In this document: positions 44,422 to 53,785 of the stretch, in pieces
How positions within the stretch are numbered: position 1 is the stretch's first letter
How the letters are laid out: the number at the start of each line of letters is the position of its first letter
From: UBA1219 sp045601425
GTDB lineage: Bacteria > Bacteroidota > Bacteroidia > Bacteroidales > P3
DNA length: 64,000 nucleotides
Reading direction: 5' to 3'
Assembly: GCA_045601425.1 (NCBI GenBank)
Contig: JAZRZP010000030.1
Span: forward strand, 62,001 to 126,000
The notes under the pieces: model-generated
The model's database searches: none
What the model was told of the DNA's origin: nothing
Seen by the model: only the letters and a program-made list of their open reading frames with translations
Made by a program: the position numbers and the translations under genes

Positions 44422-46104
44422 TTACGCGTTCATCTTTGCCCAGCTGTCCTTCAGTGTACATGCACGGTTGAACACCAGATGTCCGGGAGTGCTGTCCCTG
44501 TCCACGCAGAAGTAACCCAGCCGCTCGAACTGTACTTTGTCCATGACTTGAAGCTTGCCGAGTTCCGGTTCGAGTTTGCAGTTGTGCAGTACCTTGAGCG
44601 AATCGGGATTAAGGTTTTCGAGGAACGAGTGGCCTTCTTCCACGTCGTCGGGATTTTCGGCCTTGAAAAGGCGGTCGAACAGACGCACTTCGGCTTTGAT
44701 GGCATGCTGTGCCGAAACCCAGTGTATGGTTCCCTTCACCTTTCTTCCGTCGGGAGAATTGCCGCCTTTCGAAGCAGGGTCGTAGGTGCAGTGTATTTCC
44801 ACGATTTCACCGTTGGCGTCCTTCACAACTTCCTGACAGGTAACGAAATATGCATATCTCAGACGGACTTCCTGACCGGGAGCCATGCGGAAATATTTCT
44901 TGGGAGGATTTTCCATGAAATCATCGCGTTCAATGTAGAGTTCGCGTGTAAACGGCACCTGTCTCGTTCCTGCCGACTCGTCTTCGGGATTGTTCACGGC
45001 GGAAATCATTTCCACCTGATTTTCGGGATAGTCCGTTATTACCACCTTGACGGGGTTCAGGACGGCCATCATTCGTGGGGCTATCTTGTTGAGGTGTTCG
45101 CGCAGGCTGAATTCCAGAAGCGAATAGTCGATTATGTTGTCGCGTTTTGCCACACCTATGCGGTCGCAGAAATTGCGTATCGCTTCGGGAGTGTAGCCAC
45201 GACGGCGGAATCCGCAGATGGTCGGCATGCGGGGATCGTCCCAGCCGCTGACATGACCTTCCTTTACCAATTGCAGGAGCTTGCGCTTGCTCATCACCGT
45301 GTAGTTGATGTTGAGACGGGCGAACTCATACTGATGCGAGGGGAATATGCCGAGCTGGCTTATGAACCATTCGTACAGCGGGCGGTGTATGTCGAATTCC
45401 AGCGTACAGATGGAGTGTGTAATGTTTTCTATCGAATCGCTCTGGCCGTGGGCATAGTCGTACATCGGGTATATGCTCCACTTGTTTCCTGTGCGGTGAT
45501 GTTCGGCATGAAGTATGCGGTACATTATGGGGTCGCGGAACTGCATGTTCGGGTGAGCCATGTCGATCTTGGCACGGAGCACCTTGGAGCCGTCGGGAAA
45601 TTCGCCGTTTTTCATTCTCTCGAAGAGGTCGAGGTTTTCTTCTACCGAACGGTTGCGATAAGGGCTGTCGGTACCCGGCACGGTAACGGTGCCGCGGTTC
45701 TTGCGTATCTCGTCGAGTGTCTGGTCATCGACGTAGGCCAAGCCTCTTGAGATCATGAGTTTTGCCCATTCGTAAAGCTGATCGAAGTAGTCGGAGGCAT
45801 AGTGGACGCTGGCCCAATCGAAACCGAGCCAATGCACGTCTTCCATTATGGAATCCACATATTCGGTATCTTCCTTCACAGGGTTGGTATCGTCGAAACG
45901 CAGGTTGGTTTTTCCGCCGTATTTCTTTGCCAGTCCGAAGTTCAGACATATCGATTTGGCGTGTCCTATATGAAGATAGCCGTTGGGTTCGGGAGGGAAA
46001 CGGGTTAGTATGCTCTTGTGGGTTCCGTTTGCGAGGTCGTTTTCTATGATTTCTTCAAGAAAATTCAGCGGCCGTTTTTCTGTCAGTTCTTCAGTTTCTG
46101 CCAT
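44422..46104 (-). CDS. glnS: Glutaminyl-tRNA synthetase
   Basis: About 560 residues from ATG 46104 (MAETEELTEK; a start 12 bp upstream is also possible). Class I motifs: HIGH in GYLHIGHAKS and VMSKRKL for the KMSKS loop. The C-terminal anticodon-binding beta barrels are complete. It charges tRNA-Gln directly, so this organism need not use the amidotransferase route for Gln. It is 35 bp downstream of yebC in the same direction; tRNA-Gln(TTG) is also in the window. Confidence 0.97.
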   Translation of the reverse strand: MAETEELTEKRPLNFLEEIIENDLANGTHKSILTRFPPEPNGYLHIGHAKSICLNFGLAKKYGGKTNLRFDDTNPVKEDTEYVDSIMEDVHWLGFDWASVHYASDYFDQLYEWAKLMISRGLAYVDDQTLDEIRKNRGTVTVPGTDSPYRNRSVEENLDLFERMKNGEFPDGSKVLRAKIDMAHPNMQFRDPIMYRILHAEHHRTGNKWSIYPMYDYAHGQSDSIENITHSICTLEFDIHRPLYEWFISQLGIFPSHQYEFARLNINYTVMSKRKLLQLVKEGHVSGWDDPRMPTICGFRRRGYTPEAIRNFCDRIGVAKRDNIIDYSLLEFSLREHLNKIAPRMMAVLNPVKVVITDYPENQVEMISAVNNPEDESAGTRQVPFTRELYIERDDFMENPPKKYFRMAPGQEVRLRYAYFVTCQEVVKDANGEIVEIHCTYDPASKGGNSPDGRKVKGTIHWVSAQHAIKAEVRLFDRLFKAENPDDVEEGHSFLENLNPDSLKVLHNCKLEPELGKLQVMDKVQFERLGYFCVDRDSTPGHLVFNRACTLKDSWAKMNA

Positions 46105-46139
46105 CTTTACATTCAAGTTTTGGGTTGAGTTTTTTTGTA

Positions 46140-46850
46140 TTAAGCCATGTTGTGGAATACGTTCACCACGTCGTCGTCATTTTCAAGCCGTTCGAGGAGA
46201 CCGTTCACATCTTCCTGCTCTTCGGGAGAAAGTTCTCTCATCGTAAGAGGGATACGTTCGAACTTGAAAGATTTTATTTCAAAATTGTTGTCTTCGAGAT
46301 ATTTGGATATAGGTCCGTAGTTTTTGAAATCGGCATAAATCATGATTTCGTCTTCATCGCGGAACATTTCGTCGATATCGTAGTCGATGAGTTCGAGTTC
46401 CATCTCTTCCATGTCCAGCCCTTCCTTGCCTGCAACCACAAACGAGCACTTTCTTTCGAACAGGAAATCATTCATTCCCATTGTTCCGAGTTCACCTTTG
46501 CCGCGAACGAAGGCTGCACGCACGTTGGCCACAGTGCGTGTGGGGTTGTCGGTGGCAGTCTCCACCACAATGGCTATTCCGTGAGGACCCTTACCGTCGT
46601 AAACGACTTCCTTATAGTCGCTCGTATCCTTGCTCGTGGCACGTTTTATGGCACGCTCTACATTTTCCTTGGGCATGCTTTCGTTTTTGGCGTTCTGCAT
46701 GAGCAGACGCAGACGCAGATTGCTTGCCGGATCGGGACCACCCGCCTTTACTGCCATTTCTATTTCTTTTCCAATACGCGTGAAAGTACGGGCCATGTTG
46801 CCCCAACGTTTCAGTTTTCTTGCTTTGCGGTATTCAAACGCTCTTCCCAT
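46140..46850 (-). CDS. yebC: YebC/PmpR-family protein
   Basis: A 236-residue YebC/TACO1-family protein: N-terminal AFEYRKARKLKRW and MARTFTRIGKEI helices, then AGGPDPASNLRL and the acidic middle domain. Members act as transcription regulators or, as shown more recently for several, as translation factors that relieve stalling at proline-rich stretches. It is the first gene of a two-gene unit with glnS, which would suit a translation role. Confidence 0.92.
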   Translation of the reverse strand: MGRAFEYRKARKLKRWGNMARTFTRIGKEIEMAVKAGGPDPASNLRLRLLMQNAKNESMPKENVERAIKRATSKDTSDYKEVVYDGKGPHGIAIVVETATDNPTRTVANVRAAFVRGKGELGTMGMNDFLFERKCSFVVAGKEGLDMEEMELELIDYDIDEMFRDEDEIMIYADFKNYGPISKYLEDNNFEIKSFKFERIPLTMRELSPEEQEDVNGLLERLENDDDVVNVFHNMA

Positions 46851-46978
46851 AATTGTACGTTTTATAAAAATTATTACTTTGTTTTACTTTTACAACCGTG
46901 CAAAACATCACGCAACACATTGATAATAAGAGTGCTGCAATCCAAAACAACGTTTTTTTCCGGTTTTGCACAAAATTG

Positions 46979-47010
46979 CAAATTTACGGATTTTTTTTGT
47001 TTTCTGCAAG
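46979..47010 (-). promoter_or_regulatory. Promoter of yebC-glnS
   Basis: Minus-strand CTTG at 47010-47007, 20-bp spacer, TAAATTTG at 46986-46979; a 5' leader of about 120 nt is implied. Confidence 0.6.
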
Positions 47011-47249
47011 AAGTTTTTTTTCATGACAGAAAAAAAAAACGGGAACGGAACATGTTTTTTACCTACGATCTTCTGACACAGAAGTCGCAAACGGACTGTT
47101 TACCGGCATTCCGACACGATTTTGCAAAATTTTTGTTTTTCTGTAACAAATGTTAAAACGATGTGTCTATTAGCGAAAGTCTTACAAGCAACCTAATTCA
47201 GACGTGTTTCTCTTTCAAAAGAAGTCTCATGTCTTATTATATAAAACGT

Positions 47250-47279
47250 AAAGTCGGAAAATTCCGACTTTATTTTTTT
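47250..47279 (+). terminator. Orphan terminator
   Basis: Perfect stem AAAGTCGGA (47250-47258) / TCCGACTTT (47263-47271), loop AAAT, followed by ATTTTTTT. Confidence 0.7.
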
Positions 47280-47336
47280 GTTTTTTTCCGGTGGCTTCCG
47301 TCCGGAGAACAAAAAAAAAGGAATCTGCATTTTTTT

Positions 47337-47367
47337 TTTGCAAAAATATTTTTTTTTCGTAACTTTG
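47337..47367 (+). promoter_or_regulatory. Promoter of the caspase-like gene
   Basis: TTTG (47337-47340), exactly 19 bp, TAACTTTG (47360-47367): full consensus, with a leader of about 120 nt. Confidence 0.8.
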
Positions 47368-47492
47368 CAATTCGTATCGGATTGAAAGTTTTTGAGCGAA
47401 AAAAACAGAAAAGGTAACAATTTCAGACTTTTTCCGTATAAGAAAAATCACTACAGTAAAAGCAGAATAAACAGATAAAACACAATAGAACC

Positions 47493-49172
47493 ATGCAAAA
47501 TAGAGGATTCCTAGCATTTTTCGCAGCTGTAATTCTTTGCAGCGCTTTAACTGTTGATGCCCAAAACGAATTGAGCACCAGCGTACAGTCGCAAAGCAGC
47601 ACACAATACAGAAAAACCATTTTGAACACGCTGCAGCAGGATGTTGCAAAACGTCAGGCTTCAATGCAGCAGAAGGCCAAGGAACTGCTTCTGGCACTGC
47701 CGAACAACGAAAAGCTTTACGATGAAGGCGACGTTTTCATCAACACCTCGCTCAACGAAGTTTCGGGCAGCAACGGCAAACTGAATTTCACTTTTGAAAT
47801 TTCGTACAACTGCCGCCACATTGACGGTCAGACCGACGACTACCCTGCCGGTGCCTACAATTACACCGAAAGCAATTCGTGCCGTGCGCTCTGCACCCTC
47901 ACCAAACAGTTCATCGAAAACGATTGCAAGGACATCTTCGCCAGCGGCAAGGAGCTTCTGATAAAAATCACCAGCTCGACCGACGGTTCCCACGTGAGCG
48001 AAGTGCCGTACAAAGGCGAATACGGCGATTTCCGCTATTGTCAGGTATTCTTCAACGACCAACCCGTACGCGTTTCCGTAAACATGGCCGAGGGCATCGT
48101 GAACAACGCCCAGCTTGCATTCCTCCGCGGACAAAGCGTGAAGAAATATCTCGAAACGGCTGTCGACAACCTCCATTATACCAACAACAAATTCGAGTTC
48201 TACACGAAAAGCTACGAAATGAAAGGTTCGCAGTACCGCCGCTGCTCCATAGAAATAACCGTATTCGATGCTTTCAGCGACAAAACCAAATCGATGCAGG
48301 CAACCCTCGAAAGCGAAGATCCCAACGTTGACATCAACATTCCCGTCTGCCCCAACGACAACGGCAATACTTTCGTACTCATCATTGCAAATGAAAAATA
48401 CGACACCATTTTCCCGAATTTTCCCAATGCCTCGCACGACGGCAACGTTTTCAAGGAATACTGCGTAAAAACGCTCGGCATTCCCGAACGTCAGGTAAAA
48501 ATGCTGCAGAATGTCGGCAAGGCAAAAATTGAAAAAGACGGTGTAAAATGGCTTCAGGACCTGATGAAAGTCACCAAAGGCAAAGGCCGAATCATCGTCT
48601 ACTATGCCGGTTTCGGAATCCTTGACGCCGGCAATGCGCCATACATTCTTCCCGTTGATGCGAAACTGGCCATAAAGAAGCCTCTCAACGAAGAACCCCT
48701 GTCAAAGAAAAACCGTACCCGACTCGTAGAACAGTCTCTTGCCATAACCGACCTGTGCACCATGCTTTCGGCCGTACAGTCGCAATCGATAACCATGATT
48801 CTCGATGCCAACTTCAACGGCATACAACGCGACGGAGAAAACCTTTTCGGTGTTGAAGAGAAAAGCGGCTGCGGCAGCAAAAAAGCAAAAAAAGTGAAAG
48901 CACTCCGTGTACGTGGCGATGTGGTAATCTTCTGTTCGTCGGAATTCGTAAACACATCGTATCTGTTCAAAGAACAGCAGCACGGTTTCTTCACCTACTT
49001 CCTGCTCAGGGAACTGAAACAGTCTAAAGGCCAGATTTCTTTCGACGAGCTTTTTGCAAACCTCAAAGAAGCCATATCCTTCGAATCATCGTTGCAGGGC
49101 ATGCAGCAGGTTCCCACGATGATAACGGGAGGAAAAACCAAAGACACTTGGACTACAATGAGTTTTAAATAA
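47493..49172 (+). CDS. Exported caspase-fold (C14-like) protein lacking both catalytic residues
   Basis: 559 residues with a signal peptide (1-23, ending VDAQ). The N-terminal half is beta-rich. The C-terminal part (about 290-545) has the peptidase C14 fold: FVLIIANEKYD, then RIIVYYAGFGILD, YILPVDA, then TMILDANFNG and VVIFCSSE. In active caspases the second strand ends in His (YYSGHG) and the fourth carries Cys (LDACFSG). Here those positions are Phe374 and Asn440, so the protein should not be a cysteine protease. A binding, scaffolding or regulatory role is inferred. Confidence 0.85.
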   Translation: MQNRGFLAFFAAVILCSALTVDAQNELSTSVQSQSSTQYRKTILNTLQQDVAKRQASMQQKAKELLLALPNNEKLYDEGDVFINTSLNEVSGSNGKLNFTFEISYNCRHIDGQTDDYPAGAYNYTESNSCRALCTLTKQFIENDCKDIFASGKELLIKITSSTDGSHVSEVPYKGEYGDFRYCQVFFNDQPVRVSVNMAEGIVNNAQLAFLRGQSVKKYLETAVDNLHYTNNKFEFYTKSYEMKGSQYRRCSIEITVFDAFSDKTKSMQATLESEDPNVDINIPVCPNDNGNTFVLIIANEKYDTIFPNFPNASHDGNVFKEYCVKTLGIPERQVKMLQNVGKAKIEKDGVKWLQDLMKVTKGKGRIIVYYAGFGILDAGNAPYILPVDAKLAIKKPLNEEPLSKKNRTRLVEQSLAITDLCTMLSAVQSQSITMILDANFNGIQRDGENLFGVEEKSGCGSKKAKKVKALRVRGDVVIFCSSEFVNTSYLFKEQQHGFFTYFLLRELKQSKGQISFDELFANLKEAISFESSLQGMQQVPTMITGGKTKDTWTTMSFK

Positions 49173-49189
49173 AAACAATGTTTCCGTAC

Positions 49190-49222
49190 AAAAAAAACGA
49201 CATCTCTTGGTGTCGTTTTTTT
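49190..49222 (+). terminator. Terminator after the caspase-like gene
   Basis: Stem AACGACA (49196-49202) / TGTCGTT (49211-49217) followed by T8. Confidence 0.85.
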
Positions 49223-49240
49223 TAATAAAACTTCACCGCC

Positions 49241-50662
49241 ATGAAAATACATCTTACTAAAACCACCGGACACACAGAATACAAAAACGTTTTCTTGTGC
49301 TCCGACGCCAATAGCATACCAGATCTGCCACTGTCGGCAGAGGAAAAAGAATACGCCTCCAGCCATCTTTCGAACGACTGTAAAATATGCCGTATCCAAA
49401 ATCTTGAGAAAGAAACGTTCATCGTCGTTACTGACGGCGATGCCGGCAAAGTTTCACAAAAACATGACTTGCAGAACTCTGCCACAAAAATATATTCACA
49501 TCTCACCCTGCATTCCGACATTACGGCAGTGTCCGTACAGAGCCGTTTGGACAGGGAACTGACACTGGCATTCGCCGAAAGCCTGATCCTGAACGATTAC
49601 CATTTCGACAAATACAAAAGCAAAAAGGATTACCGGATTGGGGGAATATACCTCTACTGCGACCAAATCAAGAACTCCGAAATCACAGAATTGCAGAATC
49701 TGTGCGACAGCATCGGCGATGCACGCGACTGGGTAAATGAGCCCATAATGCAGCTAAATGCCGCAAAATTCGGCGACATACTGCAAGACAAAGCCGTAAA
49801 ATACGGAGCCAAGTCTACTGTTTTGAGCCAGCACCAGATTGAAGCCCTGAAAATGGGCGGGATACTCGGAGTTAACCGCGGCAGTACCGATGAAGCCCGC
49901 TTCATAATTCTGGAATGGGCACATCCGAAGGCAAAAGACACACGTCCGGTGATACTCGTAGGCAAAGGCATAATGTACGACACCGGAGGTCTGAACATAA
50001 AAACCGGCAACTACATGAACGACATGAAGAGCGACATGGCCGGGGCAGCAACCATGGCCGGTGTGTTTTTTGCAGCCGTACGCAACAATCTGCCGGTAAA
50101 CCTGAAAGTACTGATACCTGCCACTGACAACCGTCCGAACGGCAATGCCTACGCCTCTGGCGACATACTCACCATGTACGACGGCACTACCGTTGAGGTG
50201 ATGAACACCGATGCCGAAGGAAGGCTGATTTTAGCCGATGCCATAGCCTACGCAAACCAGTACAACCCTCGAATAATCATCGATGCGGCAACACTGACAG
50301 GCGCCGCCGAACGCGCCATAGGCAAATACGGCATAGTGGCCATGCACCAGAAAGCCGAAAATGAAATGCGGACTCTCATTTCCACAGGAGAAGACGTTTA
50401 CGAACGCATAGCCGAATTCCCGTTCTGGGAAGAATACGGAGAACTCATAAAATCGGATGTGGCAGACATAAAAAACAGCGGCACAGGGGTGTGCGCAGGC
50501 ATGATAACGGCGGGAAAATTCCTTGCCCATTTTGCCAAAGCTCCGTTCATTCATCTCGACATTGCCGGCGTGGCTTTTGCAGAAAAAAATTACGGATTTT
50601 ACGGAACTGGTGCAACCGGATTCGGAATCAGACTGCTGTACAACTGGTTGAAAAACGCCTGA
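49241..50662 (+). CDS. Leucyl aminopeptidase (M17 family)
   Basis: A 473-residue M17 metallo-aminopeptidase. The C-terminal catalytic domain has the metal-ligand segments VGKGIMYDTGGLNIK and MKSDMAGAA and the signature NTDAEGRLILADA, with the expected Lys, Asp, Glu and Arg. The N-terminal domain is the usual divergent alpha/beta oligomerisation domain. It removes N-terminal residues from peptides in the cytosol as a hexamer. It begins 19 bp after a terminator, so its own promoter may be weak or read-through dependent. Confidence 0.93.
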   Translation: MKIHLTKTTGHTEYKNVFLCSDANSIPDLPLSAEEKEYASSHLSNDCKICRIQNLEKETFIVVTDGDAGKVSQKHDLQNSATKIYSHLTLHSDITAVSVQSRLDRELTLAFAESLILNDYHFDKYKSKKDYRIGGIYLYCDQIKNSEITELQNLCDSIGDARDWVNEPIMQLNAAKFGDILQDKAVKYGAKSTVLSQHQIEALKMGGILGVNRGSTDEARFIILEWAHPKAKDTRPVILVGKGIMYDTGGLNIKTGNYMNDMKSDMAGAATMAGVFFAAVRNNLPVNLKVLIPATDNRPNGNAYASGDILTMYDGTTVEVMNTDAEGRLILADAIAYANQYNPRIIIDAATLTGAAERAIGKYGIVAMHQKAENEMRTLISTGEDVYERIAEFPFWEEYGELIKSDVADIKNSGTGVCAGMITAGKFLAHFAKAPFIHLDIAGVAFAEKNYGFYGTGATGFGIRLLYNWLKNA

Positions 50663-50668
50663 TACGGA

Positions 50669-51829
50669 CTACAGACCACACAAAAGGTAGTAAATCCCTA
50701 TTCCGAGGTAATTTCCTACGGCATAGCCCAGCAAACCTATGGTTATGCCTGTGAGCATCACGTCCCTGTTCTTGAGAATTGCTGCCACAAGCGGCACGAA
50801 GGGCGGTGAGTTTATCAGTGCTATCGACGAAACAAGAACCGTGTCCCCGTCTATTCTGAATATCTTGGCAAAAAGCACCTGAAGCACCAGAGAGCCAAAC
50901 ACTGCAAAAGCGATGTACCACAATATGTAAAGATTCTTGGCGAGTTCGAGGTCGCTGACATTCACCATTGTGGCAATGGCAAGACAGAACACGTATACGA
51001 AATACAGTCCGAGGTCGAAGGTATCGTGCAGTTCGAGTTTTTTCAACGGTTTGAAAAAGGAAAGCAAAATGGACAACGTGGTCAGTGCAAGTATTATGAT
51101 GACAACTTTGGAATCTTCAGGGACATGAGTCAGGACCGATATTCCATAAGCCACCGCCACCACAAGGAGCGACAGCAATACGGACAACAATCTGTTTTTC
51201 AGTCTTTTCCCGAAGGGTTCCTTCTTCGATTCTTCCTCAGAAGCCTCAACGGCATCATTGTGCAAAGTCTTGGGCGGCAAGAATTTGCGCATCACTGCCT
51301 TACCGCAGAAAATCACAAAAATCAGGTAGAGTCCGGTAACTATGAGGTCGTAGCTTGAAACAAGCAGATAAAGTTCTTTCGGAAGTTCAACTGCCTGACT
51401 TACAGGTCCCAGATTCGGGATTCCACCAATGTAGATACCTGTCATGACTGCACTTATCTTTGCGTAACTGCCGGCAGAAACGCCTGCCTCCATTGCCTGC
51501 GGACGGAATATGAAAAATCCCAGCACCGTAACGGCAAGTACACTGAGAACACCGGTAAAAAAGGCCTTGGCCACATTCCTTGTCGACCAGAGTCTGAAAT
51601 TGCAGGCAATAAGCATCAACGGTATCGCAAGAAGAACGACTATTCCGGAAAGCGTTTCGCAAACAGCGGCAACCGAATCATTTACAATTCCGCAGTTTCC
51701 AACCGCAAGTCCTATGATGTACAGAATGAACATCGGACTTATCTTGTTTATGAAAGTCCAGCGGTGAGCAAGCTTCATAAGCGCAAACGGGATGCCGAAA
51801 AGATACACTATAGTTAATGCTACCAACAT
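50669..51829 (-). CDS. DUF819-family membrane protein
   Basis: 386 residues with about ten hydrophobic helices, starting VALTIVYLFGIPFALMKLA. The FILYIIGLAVGNCGI region, the central charged loop (about 195-220, EASEEESKKEPFGKRLKNR) and the GDTVLVSSIALINSPPFVPL segment fit the DUF819 family, distant relatives of secondary transporters. No substrate is known. Convergent with the aminopeptidase gene. Confidence 0.85.
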   Translation of the reverse strand: MLVALTIVYLFGIPFALMKLAHRWTFINKISPMFILYIIGLAVGNCGIVNDSVAAVCETLSGIVVLLAIPLMLIACNFRLWSTRNVAKAFFTGVLSVLAVTVLGFFIFRPQAMEAGVSAGSYAKISAVMTGIYIGGIPNLGPVSQAVELPKELYLLVSSYDLIVTGLYLIFVIFCGKAVMRKFLPPKTLHNDAVEASEEESKKEPFGKRLKNRLLSVLLSLLVVAVAYGISVLTHVPEDSKVVIIILALTTLSILLSFFKPLKKLELHDTFDLGLYFVYVFCLAIATMVNVSDLELAKNLYILWYIAFAVFGSLVLQVLFAKIFRIDGDTVLVSSIALINSPPFVPLVAAILKNRDVMLTGITIGLLGYAVGNYLGIGIYYLLCGL

Positions 51830-51886
51830 ATAAGCAACTTATTTACAACAAGTTAAACATTACTCAAATACTTTTTTTTCCAATTG

Positions 51887-51894
51887 CAAAAGTA
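51887..51894 (-). promoter_or_regulatory. -7 box of the DUF819 gene
   Basis: Minus-strand TACTTTTG, about 57 bp upstream of the start; no good -33 element seen. Confidence 0.45.
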
Positions 51895-51965
51895 AGAAAA
51901 AAATCTTTTTCAACGTAAAAAATTTTTCAAACCGTCTCACGTTATTACATACAAAAAACGAAACG

Positions 51966-52778
51966 ATGTTATTTATACTTTTGCTTCTTCTGATTGTGCT
52001 TCCCGATTTGTACATCTGGGCATCTTTCATTCGTGAAAGTTCACTGATTTTCAATATATTATACTGGATTCCAACAACAATTGTCCTTGTGCTGATGCTG
52101 ATCTTCCTATGCAACAGGTCATCATCGGTTCTGCATGTACTGCTGCCAATTGTGATATGCCTAAGCTTCCCGAAATTGTTTTTCACCGCAATTTCGCTAC
52201 TCGGCAGAGGGATTGCCGTTTTCCTGCCGCAGGCTTACGGTATCGGCAACATAGTCGGGATTGCAGTATTCGCAATAAGCCTTATCGCTGCCGCTTACGG
52301 CTGTACCTCCGGGTGGAAACGCATCCATGTAAGGGAGCAGAATTTCCGTTTCGACACCCTTCCCGAAAGTTTCAGCGGATACAAGATTGTGCAGATATCC
52401 GATTTACACCTCGGCACAAACGGGAAAGACACGCATTACATCGAAAGACTCGTGGACAGGGTAAACTCCATCTCACCCGACATGGTGGTCTTCACCGGAG
52501 ACATAATAAACACCGACATATCCGAGGCCTACCCTTTTACCGATATTTTAGGCAGAATAAAAGCCAAAGACGGAGTCTTTTCCGTACTGGGGAACCACGA
52601 TTATTTCATATATGGCGATGCCGGAATGCGGAAACAGAATCTCGAAAAGCTGACGGCTGCCGAACGCGGCATGGGCTGGGACCTGCTACTTGACGAGAGC
52701 CGGTTCTTAAAGTGCGGTTCCGACAGCATCGCTATCGTCGGCGTAGAATACATTGGCAAATTCACCGTGCCGCGATGA
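51966..52778 (+). CDS. Membrane-anchored metallophosphoesterase, truncated at the junction
   Basis: 270 residues. Four N-terminal membrane helices (about 1-120) are followed by a calcineurin-like phosphoesterase domain with metal motifs QISDLHLG, VFTGDI and VLGNHDYF. The domain stops just after AIVGVEYIGKF; the usual C-terminal third, with the GHTHGGQ-type metal ligands, is missing. From about 52,760 the DNA is phage-like. The protein as encoded would lack part of its active site. Intact relatives of this kind are UDP-2,3-diacylglucosamine hydrolase-like or general phosphodiesterases. Confidence 0.8.
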   Translation: MLFILLLLLIVLPDLYIWASFIRESSLIFNILYWIPTTIVLVLMLIFLCNRSSSVLHVLLPIVICLSFPKLFFTAISLLGRGIAVFLPQAYGIGNIVGIAVFAISLIAAAYGCTSGWKRIHVREQNFRFDTLPESFSGYKIVQISDLHLGTNGKDTHYIERLVDRVNSISPDMVVFTGDIINTDISEAYPFTDILGRIKAKDGVFSVLGNHDYFIYGDAGMRKQNLEKLTAAERGMGWDLLLDESRFLKCGSDSIAIVGVEYIGKFTVPR

Positions 52779-53785
52779 CGGGTGCCGTGCTGGGGTACTG
52801 GGACCCGGTGAAAATAGAGATGATGAAATCCGTGTACGACGGAGTTGGCCGTAGCCGTATGAACATGGACAAGGACAAGAAGAAAGAGACCTTGCCCGTG
52901 GATTGCGGAGTGATACTCACCGGGCAGGAGATGACGACGATGGACGACGCTCTTTTCAGCCGTGTGATGTATCTGACAGCCACGCAGACCGTCCGCACCG
53001 AGGCACAGATTGCAGCCTTCGACGACCTGAAAGAGTACGAGAAGAAAGGGCTGTCGTGCATCACCAACCGCCTGCTGTCGTTGCGCAACGTGGTAGAGGA
53101 GAACTTCGACGACTGCCTGCAACAGACCAAGAACGACATAGCACAAGCGATTGACGTTAGCCGTACCAACGTGCGACTGGTGCAGAACTGGACTAGCGTT
53201 CTGGCCGTGTTCCGTAGCCTCGAAGAACACCTCACACTGCCCTACAACTATTACAACGTGCTGGGCGTGTTCGTGGACAAAATAAAGGCACAGAACGCCA
53301 GCGTGAAGGATATCTCCGACACGGCAGAGTTCTGGAGTGCCGTCGAGTTCCTGCTTGTGAACGGAGAAATCCAAACGGGCTACGACATCAAACTGATATT
53401 CAACAAGCCAAATATCACCATCGGCAACATGACCTACAGTCAGCCGATGACTATTCTCTATCTGAACCCCGACCGAGTTTTCAAACTCTACGCCCAACAG
53501 CGCAGAAGGACAAGCACGGTGAAAGAACGCAACATCCCCGAAAGCACGTTGAAGTTCTACCTGCAACGCAGCGACGAGTACCTAGGCACCAAGAGCACCC
53601 CGTTCAAAGTGCCAACAAGGAACCTCAACCCCGACCCCGACAACCACTACTACGGCAGCGAGCTGTTCGGACAACCGGTGCTGCGTAAACAGACACGTGC
53701 GTGGGTGTTCGACTACAAGCGTCTGAAAGAGAACTACGACATCAGCCTTGAAATTAACCTGATGACCGAGGAGGGAGCAGAATGA
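52775..53785 (+). CDS. Phage primase/helicase-like protein, C-terminal fragment
   Basis: About 336 residues in a frame open from 52712. Recognisable homology starts near DPVKIEMMKSVYDGVGRSRMN and goes on through VDCGVILTGQEMTTMDDALFSRVMYL, the pattern of the C-terminal ATPase part of DUF927/SF3-like primase-helicases of phages and mobile elements. The primase domain and Walker A segment that should precede it are absent because the frame begins at the junction with the chromosomal gene. The downstream gene overlaps its stop by 4 bp. The fragment is unlikely to work alone. Confidence 0.65.
   Translation: MTGAVLGYWDPVKIEMMKSVYDGVGRSRMNMDKDKKKETLPVDCGVILTGQEMTTMDDALFSRVMYLTATQTVRTEAQIAAFDDLKEYEKKGLSCITNRLLSLRNVVEENFDDCLQQTKNDIAQAIDVSRTNVRLVQNWTSVLAVFRSLEEHLTLPYNYYNVLGVFVDKIKAQNASVKDISDTAEFWSAVEFLLVNGEIQTGYDIKLIFNKPNITIGNMTYSQPMTILYLNPDRVFKLYAQQRRRTSTVKERNIPESTLKFYLQRSDEYLGTKSTPFKVPTRNLNPDPDNHYYGSELFGQPVLRKQTRAWVFDYKRLKENYDISLEINLMTEEGAE

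Larger units (their letters stand above)
46851..47492. other. Intergenic region of 642 bp between divergent genes
   Basis: AT-rich with no convincing gene. It holds the yebC promoter (46979-47010), a stem-loop followed by T7 on the plus strand (47250-47279), and the promoter of the caspase-like gene (47337-47367). The plus-strand terminator has no recognised gene upstream of it, so a small RNA ending there is possible. Confidence 0.5.

Noticed and set aside
44395..45750. Long plus-strand reading frame of 451 codons
   Set aside because: It lies antisense to glnS, whose motifs and family length are unmistakable; the opposite frame has no recognisable domain.
46908..47090. Minus-strand ORF of 60 codons upstream of yebC
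   Set aside because: Overlaps the yebC promoter, is Lys/Phe-rich and has no supporting context.
52750..52810. Phage attachment site
   Set aside because: No tRNA end, no repeated core elsewhere in the window and no integrase; both flanking genes are truncated, which does not fit site-specific integration.
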